The notes below the pieces were generated by a model. It saw only the letters and a list, made by a program, of their open reading frames with translations, was not told the origin of the DNA and made no database searches. Positions 33,412 to 40,930 of a stretch of 64,000 bases of DNA are shown here, in pieces (the stretch's first letter is position 1; each line of letters begins with the position of its first letter). The translations under genes and the position numbers were made by a program. Source of the DNA: 66-474 sp963771735 (lineage in GTDB: Bacteria; Pseudomonadota; Gammaproteobacteria; Xanthomonadales; Rhodanobacteraceae); the NCBI GenBank assembly GCA_963771735.1, contig CAVYUN010000002.1:434001-498000 (forward strand), written 5' to 3'.

Positions 33412-35697
33412 ATGTTGCAGCGTGTCTTCGTCGTCCTGATCGCCACCCTCTTCTCGCTCGGTGCGCACGCCAAAACCACCGCGCCGGCGGCTTCCACTTC
33501 GGTCTGCCCGGCTTCATCGTCGAGCGTGGCGGCAACGCCCATCGGCCAGTACAAGATGACGCCGGCACCGGTGTTGAAGCCGACCGCGGCGCAGGGCCAG
33601 GCCGCGATCCTGGCAGCGCGCCTGCTGACACGCTTCCAGTACGAGGCACTGCCGCTCGACGATGCGATGTCGGCGAAGATCTTCGACGCCTATTTCAAGG
33701 CCCTCGATGGCAGCAAGCTGTTCTTCACCCAGCAGGACATCGACACGTTCGCGCCCGACCGCACCAAGCTCGACGACGCGATCTGGAACGGCGACATGTC
33801 GATCCCGTTCGCGATCTTCAACCTCTACGAGAAGCGCGCCGGCGAACGCACCGCCTATGCACTGGCGCTGCTCAAGAAGGGCTTCGACCTCGACGGCAGT
33901 GGCACCTACACCTTCGACCGCGACAAGGCTCCGTGGGCCACCAACACCGCCGCGATCGACAAGCTGTGGCAGGAACGCGTCGAGAACGACTGGATCCGCC
34001 TGAAGCTGGCCGGCAAGGACGCCGCCGAGATCCGCAAGACGCTGTCGCGCCGTTACGAAACTTACCTGGACCGCGTGCACCAGCTCGACAGCGAGGACGT
34101 GTTCCAGACCTTCATGAACAGCTACGCGATGGCGATCGACCCGCACACCAATTACTTCGGGCCACGCGCCAGCCAGAACTTCGACATCACGATGAAACTG
34201 TCGTTGGAAGGCATCGGCGCGGTGCTGCAGGAACACGACGAATACACCGTGATCCGCGAGATCGTGCCGGGCGGCCCTGCCGCCAAATCCGGCAAGCTGG
34301 AGGTCGGCGACAAGATAGTGGGCGTGGGCCAGGGCGAATGCGGGCCCATCATCGACACCGTCGGCTGGCGCATCGACGACGTGGTCGCCAGGATCCGCGG
34401 CAAGAAGGGGACCGTGGTCCGGATCGAGATCCAGCCGGCCGAAGGTGGCCCGGATGCCAAACCCCGCATCATCACGCTGGTGCGCCAGAAGGTCGCGATC
34501 GCCGACCAGGCCGCCAAGAAGAAGATCATCGACGTCAAGAACGGCGACCGCACGCTCAAGATCGGCGTGATCGACTTGCCAAGCTTCTACGAGGATTTCG
34601 GCGCGCGCAGCAGTGGTGATCCCGACTACAAGAGCGCTTCGCGCGACGTCGCCAAGTTGCTCAAGCAACTCAAGGCCGCCGGCGTTTCCGCGGTGGTCGT
34701 CGACCTGCGTGACAACGGCGGCGGCTCGCTCAGCGAAGCGGTGAATCTGTCCGGGTTGTTCATCGGCAAGGGTCCGGTGGTGCAGGTGCGCGACAGCCGC
34801 GACCAGGTCCAGGAACAGGATTCGGACCAGACGATGCTATGGCCCGGACCGCTGGCGGTGTTGGTCAACCGCGGCTCGGCTTCGGCCAGTGAGATCTTCA
34901 CCGCCGCGATCAAGGACTATGGGCGCGGCCTGATCATTGGCGAACAGACATTCGGCAAGGGCACCGTGCAGACCCTCACCAGCCTCGACCAGCTGGCGAT
35001 GAACGCCAAACCGAGCTTCGGCGAGCTAAAGATGACCGTGGACGAGTTTTTCCGCGTGAACGGCGATTCGACCCAACTGCGCGGGGTCACTCCCGACATC
35101 CAGTTCCCGCACTCGATCGGTTACAAGGATTACGGTGAATCGAGCTACGACAACGCACTGAAGTGGAGCCACATCGCACCGGCCGACTACACGCCGGTCG
35201 CCGACCAGAAACCGCTGATCGCGCCGCTGACGGCCGAGCACGACGCGCGCGCCAAGAGCGATCCCGCATGGAAGCTGCTACTGGACGAACTGGCCGCCGC
35301 ACGCAAATTGGCCGACCAGAAGAGCGTCTCGCTCAATTACAAGGTGCGCGAGGCCGAGCGCAAGCAGCAGGAAGCGCAGGATGCCGCCTTCAAGAAGCGC
35401 CGCGAGGCGCTGGGTGACGTCGGCGGCGTCAACCTCGAACTCGACAACGGCTTGTCTCCCGGCGAGCAGAACGTCAAACAGTCGGTTGCACGCGAAAAAG
35501 CGGCGAAGGCAGCCAAGGACACCGAGCTGGACGAAGCCGCGCACATCATGGCCGACGAAGTCGTGATGCTCGGCAAGGATTCCAAGCTCGACCACGAAGT
35601 GCTGCCCAGGCAGGCTTTCACCAAGCCGGTCGACATCGCGAACTCGGCGACCACGGCCCAGGCTTCCGCGCCTGCCGGTGCGAGCAGCTCGCACTGA
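33412..35697 (+). CDS. prc: Tail-specific (carboxy-terminal processing) protease
   Basis: Periplasmic S41 protease that degrades proteins with non-polar C termini and processes envelope proteins. 761 residues: signal peptide (VFVVLIATLFSLGAHA), N-terminal helical domain (RLLTRFQYEALPLDDAMS), PDZ domain (IREIVPGGPAAKSGKLEVGDKIVGV), the catalytic Ser in NRGSASASEIFTAA and Lys in GEQTFGKGTVQT, followed by the DUF3340-type C-terminal helices. AAGGAAAG lies just before ATG 33412; the frame runs 85 codons upstream through non-conserved DNA. Probably transcribed on its own. Confidence 0.95.
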   Translation: MLQRVFVVLIATLFSLGAHAKTTAPAASTSVCPASSSSVAATPIGQYKMTPAPVLKPTAAQGQAAILAARLLTRFQYEALPLDDAMSAKIFDAYFKALDGSKLFFTQQDIDTFAPDRTKLDDAIWNGDMSIPFAIFNLYEKRAGERTAYALALLKKGFDLDGSGTYTFDRDKAPWATNTAAIDKLWQERVENDWIRLKLAGKDAAEIRKTLSRRYETYLDRVHQLDSEDVFQTFMNSYAMAIDPHTNYFGPRASQNFDITMKLSLEGIGAVLQEHDEYTVIREIVPGGPAAKSGKLEVGDKIVGVGQGECGPIIDTVGWRIDDVVARIRGKKGTVVRIEIQPAEGGPDAKPRIITLVRQKVAIADQAAKKKIIDVKNGDRTLKIGVIDLPSFYEDFGARSSGDPDYKSASRDVAKLLKQLKAAGVSAVVVDLRDNGGGSLSEAVNLSGLFIGKGPVVQVRDSRDQVQEQDSDQTMLWPGPLAVLVNRGSASASEIFTAAIKDYGRGLIIGEQTFGKGTVQTLTSLDQLAMNAKPSFGELKMTVDEFFRVNGDSTQLRGVTPDIQFPHSIGYKDYGESSYDNALKWSHIAPADYTPVADQKPLIAPLTAEHDARAKSDPAWKLLLDELAAARKLADQKSVSLNYKVREAERKQQEAQDAAFKKRREALGDVGGVNLELDNGLSPGEQNVKQSVAREKAAKAAKDTELDEAAHIMADEVVMLGKDSKLDHEVLPRQAFTKPVDIANSATTAQASAPAGASSSH

Positions 35698-35764
35698 TGG
35701 TTGATGGTGCCTTCATACAAGTTCGCGTAGCCTTTCAGCACACCCGAAACGGAGAGAGACGAGC

Positions 35765-35983
35765 ATGCGAATCGCGATCATCCTTGCAGGCATCGTGCTA
35801 CTGGCACTCGGCGTGTGGGTCGCGCTGGGAGACGCGCACTACAACCACGACAGCACCAAGGCCCAGTTCGGCCCGGTCAAGATCCAGGCCTCGTCGCAGA
35901 AGCCCGTCCCGGCACCCATTGGTTATGCAGGCATCGTGATCGGGGGCGTGCTGATCGTGGTCGGGGCGATGAAGAAAAAGTAA
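35765..35983 (+). CDS. Small two-helix membrane protein (DUF3185-like)
   Basis: A 72-residue inner-membrane protein with a hydrophobic helix at each end (IILAGIVLLALGVWVAL; GYAGIVIGGVLIVVGAM), a polar loop in between and a KKK tail. Size and layout resemble DUF3185 proteins, but the similarity is only general. GGAGAGAGACGAG precedes the ATG. Followed by a strong bidirectional terminator. Confidence 0.7.
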   Translation: MRIAIILAGIVLLALGVWVALGDAHYNHDSTKAQFGPVKIQASSQKPVPAPIGYAGIVIGGVLIVVGAMKKK

Positions 35984-36005
35984 TTCACCGGCAACATCAT
36001 CCGGG

Positions 36006-36031
36006 AAAGCGCGGCCTCGAGGCCGCGCTTT
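36006..36031. terminator. Bidirectional terminator between convergent genes
   Basis: A perfect 26-base palindrome with 13-base arms, AAAGCGCGGCCTC (36006-36018) and its inverse (36019-36031), with T-runs on either side (TTTCGTTTC after the plus-strand copy). It separates the small membrane-protein gene from the YidB-like gene. Confidence 0.8.
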
Positions 36032-36047
36032 CGTTTCTGCGACCCGA

Positions 36048-36467
36048 CTACAGACCGAGTTTGCTGGCAAGGCCCGACAGTTCGCTCAGATTGAAACCAT
36101 TCCCGCCACCTTCCGGCACCTGCCCGTTCGGCGTCAGGTGATTGATCACATCCGGCAGGTGCTGCGCCAACTGGCCGAGTACCTGCGAAGGATCGACGCC
36201 GAGCTTCTGCGCCATCTCTTCCACATGCTGGCCCGCGGCGGTGCCTGCCAGCGCCTGACCCAGCTCCTGACCGTTCACCGGCTGGTTGGCGCCGTTGCCG
36301 ACCCAGGAATTGACCACGCCACCCAGGCCGCCCTGCTGCAGGGTCGAAACCAGGCCACCGATGCCGCCTGATTTCCGGATCAGGCCACCGATCACGTCGA
36401 AGGTGGGATTGCCGCTACTACCGCCTTCGCCGCCCGCCAAGTCCTTCAACGCATCCAGAATCGACAT
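36048..36467 (-). CDS. YidB family protein (DUF937)
   Basis: A 139-residue glycine-rich protein matching the YidB/DUF937 family: MSILDALKDLAGG, GGIGGLVSTLQQGGLGGVVNSWVG, LGVDPSQVLGQLAQHLPDVINHLTPNG. The second part is a helical domain found in many soil bacteria with unknown function. Start at ATG 36467, 95 bp from the divergent uvrD. Convergent with the gene at 35765. Confidence 0.88.
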   Translation of the reverse strand: MSILDALKDLAGGEGGSSGNPTFDVIGGLIRKSGGIGGLVSTLQQGGLGGVVNSWVGNGANQPVNGQELGQALAGTAAGQHVEEMAQKLGVDPSQVLGQLAQHLPDVINHLTPNGQVPEGGGNGFNLSELSGLASKLGL

Positions 36468-36561
36468 GATGTTTCCCCTTCGTTCGGCCAGTCGAGAAAC
36501 GCCAGATTCGCGACCTTAACACCGCGACGTGTCACGCGGGCGAAAAGCTACAATGGCAACG

Positions 36562-38736
36562 ATGGATGTTTCGTACCTGCTGGACCCGCTCAACACCGCG
36601 CAACGCGAAGCCGTCGCCGCCCCGCCCGGGCATTACCTGGTGCTGGCCGGCGCGGGTTCGGGCAAGACCCGCGTGCTCACCCACCGGATCGGCTGGCTGA
36701 TCGAGGCCGAAGGCGCGCCGCCATGGTCGATCCTCGCGGTCACCTTCACCAACAAGGCCGCGGGCGAAATGCGCGGACGCCTCGCCAACCTGCTACCGCA
36801 CGGCATGCGCGGGCTCACCGTCGGCACCTTCCACGGCATCGCGCACCGCCTGCTTCGCCAGCACTGGCGCGAGGCGCAACTGCCGGAGACCTTCCAGATC
36901 CTCGACGCCGACGACCAGCAGCGGCTGGTCAAGCGCGTGGTGGCCGGGCTCGGCATCGACGAAGCACGCTTCCCGCCGCGCCAGGCCTGCTGGCAGATCA
37001 ATGCCTGGAAGGACGAAGGCAAGCGTCCGGACGGCATCGAAGCCGGCGACCATCCCGTCGCACGCACCTATCTCAAGGTCTACGAAGCCTACGAGCAGGC
37101 CTGCCGGCGCGCGGGCCTGGTCGATTTCGCGGAACTGCTGCTGCGCGCGCACGAGATGTTCCGCGACAACGACGCCCTGCGCGCGCACTACCAGGAACGC
37201 TGGCGGCACCTGCTGATCGACGAATTCCAGGACACCAACGCGCTGCAGTATGCGTGGATCCGCCTGCTCGCGGGCCACACCGGCAAGGTTTTCGCGGTCG
37301 GCGACGACGACCAGTCCATCTACGGCTGGCGCGGGGCCAAGGTCGAGAACATGCGCGCGTTCCTGCGCGATTTCCCGGACGCGAAAACCCTGCGGCTGGA
37401 ACAGAACTACCGCTCCACCGCGACGATCCTGGAAGCCGCCAACGCCGTGATCGCGCAGAACCCGTCGCGGCTCGGCAAGAAGTTGTGGACGGCGGGCGAC
37501 AAGGGTGAGTCGATCTCGCTGTACGCCGCCTACAACGAACAGGACGAAGCGCGCTTCGTGATCGAGCGCATCCGCGAATACCTCGACGCCGGCGGCAACG
37601 CATCCGGCATCGCGGTGCTGTACCGCTCCAATGCGCAGTCGCGCAACTTCGAGGAACAGCTGCACCAGCACGACATTCCCTATCGCGTCTACGGCGGCCA
37701 GCGCTATTTCGAGCGCGCCGAGGTGAAGGACGCGCTCGCCTACCTGCGGCTCGCCGCCAACCGCGGCGACGACGCCTCGTTCGAGCGCGCGCTGGCCACG
37801 CCGCCGCACGGCGTCGGCGAACGCTCGTTGGATGGACTGCGCCGGCGCGCGCGCGGCGACGACCTTTCATTGTGGGACGCATCGCTGGCCGAACTGGCCG
37901 GTGACGGGTTGAACACGCGCGCAAAGAACGCGCTGCGCGGATTCATGACGCAGATCGAGGGATTCGCCAGGGATTTCGCCGATATCAATCTCGCCGAACA
38001 GGTCGAACACGCGATCACGCATTCGGGGCTGCGCGACTATTACGAACGCGACAGCCGCGGCAACGCCGAGGCCCGCGTCGAGAACCTCGACGAACTGGTC
38101 AACGTCGCCAGCCGCTTCGAACCCACCCCCGAGGACATCGAAGCGGGATTGTCCGAACTCGCGGCCTTTCTCGCGCATGCCGCGCTGGAAGCCGGCGAAG
38201 GCCAGGGCGACGCCGGCACCGACTGCGTGCAGTTGATGACGCTGCATTCGGCCAAGGGCCTCGAGTTTCCCGTGGTGTTCCTGGTCGGCCTGGAAGACGG
38301 CCTGTTCCCGACCCAGCGCTCGGTCGAAGATCCTGCGCGTCTCGAAGAGGAACGCAGGCTCGCCTACGTCGGCATCACCCGCGCGCGCGAACGGCTGGTG
38401 CTGTGCTACGCCGAATCGCGCCGCCAGTACGGCAGCGAGACCCTGTCGCGACCCTCGCGCTTCCTCGACGAACTTCCCGCGCACCTGCTCACCGAGGTGC
38501 GCCCGCGCGCGAAGATCTCGCGGCCGGTGTACGCGACCCGCGCATCGCGCGGACTCGCGGACCTCGACGACACCCTGCCGATCAAGCTTGGCCAGCGCGT
38601 ACGCCACGCCAGCTTCGGCGAGGGCGTCGTGGTCAGCGCCGAGGGCTCCGGCGCGCACACCCGCATCCAGGTCAACTTCGCCGATGTCGGTCCGAAATGG
38701 CTCGTCGCCGCGTACGCGAATCTCACGGCGCTTTGA
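36562..38736 (+). CDS. uvrD: DNA helicase II
   Basis: Superfamily 1 3'-5' DNA helicase of nucleotide-excision and mismatch repair. The 724-residue protein has all helicase motifs: LAGAGSGKTRVLTHRI (Walker A), VTFTNKAAGEMR, LLIDEFQDTNALQYAW (Walker B), AVGDDDQSIYGWRGA, LEQNYRST, VQLMTLHSAKGLEFPVVF, and RLAYVGITRARERL, plus a C-terminal Tudor-like tail (LGQRVRHASFGEGVVV). Two ATGs compete, 36553 and 36562; homologues begin with MDVS, and a -10-like TACAAT (36549-36554) overlaps the first ATG, so 36562 is preferred and the mRNA may be nearly leaderless. Confidence 0.94.
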   Translation: MDVSYLLDPLNTAQREAVAAPPGHYLVLAGAGSGKTRVLTHRIGWLIEAEGAPPWSILAVTFTNKAAGEMRGRLANLLPHGMRGLTVGTFHGIAHRLLRQHWREAQLPETFQILDADDQQRLVKRVVAGLGIDEARFPPRQACWQINAWKDEGKRPDGIEAGDHPVARTYLKVYEAYEQACRRAGLVDFAELLLRAHEMFRDNDALRAHYQERWRHLLIDEFQDTNALQYAWIRLLAGHTGKVFAVGDDDQSIYGWRGAKVENMRAFLRDFPDAKTLRLEQNYRSTATILEAANAVIAQNPSRLGKKLWTAGDKGESISLYAAYNEQDEARFVIERIREYLDAGGNASGIAVLYRSNAQSRNFEEQLHQHDIPYRVYGGQRYFERAEVKDALAYLRLAANRGDDASFERALATPPHGVGERSLDGLRRRARGDDLSLWDASLAELAGDGLNTRAKNALRGFMTQIEGFARDFADINLAEQVEHAITHSGLRDYYERDSRGNAEARVENLDELVNVASRFEPTPEDIEAGLSELAAFLAHAALEAGEGQGDAGTDCVQLMTLHSAKGLEFPVVFLVGLEDGLFPTQRSVEDPARLEEERRLAYVGITRARERLVLCYAESRRQYGSETLSRPSRFLDELPAHLLTEVRPRAKISRPVYATRASRGLADLDDTLPIKLGQRVRHASFGEGVVVSAEGSGAHTRIQVNFADVGPKWLVAAYANLTAL

Positions 38737-38742
38737 ACCCTC

Positions 38743-38936
38743 TCCCCTCGGGAGAGGGTGGCGCGCAGCGCCGGGTGAGGGTACGCACTCGCGCAATGTT
38801 GCACGACATCCCTGTCTTTTTCCCCGCCGTCCAACGGCGCGGGCCACTTTCTGTTTCGGCAGAAAGTGGCTCGCTCGCTTGCGAGCGAAACCGCTCTGAT
38901 CTTGTAAGCGGCTTCCGGCCTGCGCCGGGATGACGA
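38743..38936. repeat. Dispersed repeat family B, copy 2 (compound)
   Basis: Several hairpins in a row after uvrD: CCCTCTCCCCTCGGGAGAGGG (a widespread proteobacterial repeat), the pair GCCACTTTCTG/CAGAAAGTGGC (38843-38870), CGCTCGCTTGCGAGCG (38872-38887) and CCGGCCTGCGCCGGGATGACG near 38915. The same parts in the same order recur at 59620-59850. It probably also serves as transcription terminator. Confidence 0.65.
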
Positions 38937-39860
38937 TCAGGTCGTGATCGTCGCGCCCGGCTGCCACGCCGTGAGCGCGCGCTCGGTGCGCTCGCGGCCC
39001 AGCTCGATCAGTTCCGACGCGCGGTAGAACTCGTACACCGCGCTGGCGTTGCGCGGTACCTCGATCACGAGGTCGGGCCGGTCGACGGCAAGACGGAAGC
39101 TGGTGAGGTTTTCCTGCATCAGTTCCAGTGACTGGGTCAACGTCGCCATCCAGCCTGGCGCCGATTCCTTGCCACCGTCGTTGCCAACGGTGCGCTTGAC
39201 GAACTCCGCGATCCTGCCGCGCAACCCGTTGCGCGGACTGGATTCAACCGGTGGTTGCGCCGCCGGCAATGTCTCGAAAGGCCCGTTGACGTTGACAGCG
39301 ATGGTGTAGTCGCTGTGCGAGCGCAGCAGCGGCGTCAGCGGCAAGGGATTCATCAGTCCACCGTCGACCAGGCGGTGCCCATTCATCGAATGCGGCCGGA
39401 AGATCGTCGGAATCGCGATCGAGGCACGGATAGCGTCGAACAACGGTCCGTGCATCAACCAGACTTCGCGCTGGCGGTCGAGGTCGGTGGCGACCGCGGT
39501 GAAGGGCATCGACAGCTCCTCGATGTTCACCTCGCCGATCAGGTCGCGCAGCACGTCGCTGATCCGTTCGCCCTTGATCAGGCCGGCGCCGGACAGCGTC
39601 CAGTCCACCAGCTTGAGCACGTCCATCTTCTGCAGCGCACACACCCAGTCGCGATAGACGTCGAGCTTGCCTGCCGCATGGATGCCGCCGATCAGCGCGC
39701 CCATCGAGCTGCCCGCGATCGCGCTGATGCGGTAGCCGGCGGCCTCGATGGCCTCGATCGCGCCGATGTGGGCGAGTCCGCGCGCGCCGCCGGCACCGAG
39801 CGACAGCGCCACGCTGGGCCGCGCGGCGTGCGCAACTTCGAGATCGTGATGATCGTTCAC
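38937..39860 (-). CDS. Patatin-like phospholipase family protein
   Basis: Putative serine lipase of 307 residues with the patatin Ser-Asp dyad: oxyanion loop LGAGGARGLAHIGAIEA, nucleophile GSSMGALIGG, and the Asp in LVDGGLMNPLPL. It resembles the RssA-type proteins; no signal peptide is seen, so it is probably cytoplasmic. The start is GTG 39860, which overlaps the stop codon of the WYL regulator gene (GTGA), so translation is coupled. The substrate is not known. The gene ends directly against a repeat. Confidence 0.9.
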   Translation of the reverse strand: MNDHHDLEVAHAARPSVALSLGAGGARGLAHIGAIEAIEAAGYRISAIAGSSMGALIGGIHAAGKLDVYRDWVCALQKMDVLKLVDWTLSGAGLIKGERISDVLRDLIGEVNIEELSMPFTAVATDLDRQREVWLMHGPLFDAIRASIAIPTIFRPHSMNGHRLVDGGLMNPLPLTPLLRSHSDYTIAVNVNGPFETLPAAQPPVESSPRNGLRGRIAEFVKRTVGNDGGKESAPGWMATLTQSLELMQENLTSFRLAVDRPDLVIEVPRNASAVYEFYRASELIELGRERTERALTAWQPGATITT

Positions 39861-40837
39861 GGCTTGGCGTGGTCGTACTCGTCCAGCGCGAGCTTGTGCA
39901 TGATGCGGATTTCCTCGCGCAGCGACTGCGGCGCCACGACCTCGGCGTCCGGCCCATAGCGCAGGATGTCCATCACCAGTTCGCGCGATTGCGAATACGG
40001 CACCTTGAGTTCGTAGCGGCCATCGTCGAGCCAGCGGCCTTCCTGCAGCGAATGCCAGTGCTCGTCGGCCACCCAGCGCGCCGCGCGCGCGGAAAACCGG
40101 ATCGTCGCCCAGGCCTTGGGCGCGCCGGCGAAGATGCCGTAGCTCGACGCCAGCGTGTCGTTCAATTCCTTCTCGTCGCGGTCGACCGCGGCCTTGTCCA
40201 GTTGCTCGACCTGGCCGATGCGGTCCACCGCGAAGCTGCGCAGCGCCTCGCGATCGTGGTCCCAGGCATCGAGGTACCAGTTGTCGCGATAGTGCGTCAG
40301 CCGCTGCGGTGACACGTGGCGGACGTTGTCGGCGCCGGTGGTGCGCGCACGATAGCGGAATTTCAACTGACGGCGGGCCAACACCGCCCCGGCAACCGTG
40401 CGGAACACCTGTTGGTTGAGCTTGCGCGATCCCCACGGCACCACGCGGATGCGCTCCAGCGGCTGCTTGGCAGTGCCGGCCTGTTCGTTGAGGATTTTTT
40501 CGACGCGCACGCGGAACGGCGCCAGCGCGTCGGCCAGCACGCCCGGATCGGAGCGCGCGACCAGCGCTTCCAGCGCCATCAGCGCCGACAGTTCCTCGCT
40601 GGTCAGCCACAGGCCAGGCAGTTCGAAACGCTCGCCCTCGGCCTGGTCGTAGGCGAAACCCGCGCCTTCCGGATCGCTGTCCAGTGGTGCGCCCAGCGCA
40701 TCGCGCAGGAAGGCGATGTCGCGGTACAGCGTGGCACGCGAACAGCCCAGCTCCTCGCGCAGGCGTTGCACGCCGACGGGCCGCCGGTGCGACTTGAAGA
40801 TGCCGTGCAGCTTGAGGACGCGTTCGTACTGGTGCAT
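39857..40837 (-). CDS. WYL domain transcriptional regulator
   Basis: A 326-residue regulator with an N-terminal helix-turn-helix (RVLKLHGIFKSHRRPVGVQRLREELGCSRATLYRDI) and a WYL ligand-binding domain (VSPQRLTHYRDNWYLDAWDHDREALRSFAVDRI), followed by the WCX C-terminal part (IRFSARAARWVADEHWH). WYL proteins respond to nucleic-acid or nucleotide ligands and often regulate defence or DNA-damage genes; here it is coupled to a patatin gene, and 93 bp separate it from the divergent molybdoenzyme. Start ATG 40837 gives the typical MHQYERVL beginning. Confidence 0.92.
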   Translation of the reverse strand: MHQYERVLKLHGIFKSHRRPVGVQRLREELGCSRATLYRDIAFLRDALGAPLDSDPEGAGFAYDQAEGERFELPGLWLTSEELSALMALEALVARSDPGVLADALAPFRVRVEKILNEQAGTAKQPLERIRVVPWGSRKLNQQVFRTVAGAVLARRQLKFRYRARTTGADNVRHVSPQRLTHYRDNWYLDAWDHDREALRSFAVDRIGQVEQLDKAAVDRDEKELNDTLASSYGIFAGAPKAWATIRFSARAARWVADEHWHSLQEGRWLDDGRYELKVPYSQSRELVMDILRYGPDAEVVAPQSLREEIRIMHKLALDEYDHAKP

Positions 40838-40930
40838 GACCGGGACCTGTTGCCACCAGCATGCCGTGCCGCGCCATTGGCGGCAAGCACGGGCGCATCG
40901 GCTACCATGCTTCGTCGAACAAGCACAGCC

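Noticed and set aside
38937..40898. Long frame joining patatin with upstream sequence (653 codons)
   Set aside because: The upstream part is the wrong frame of the WYL regulator; the patatin gene begins at GTG 39860 with a GTGA overlap.
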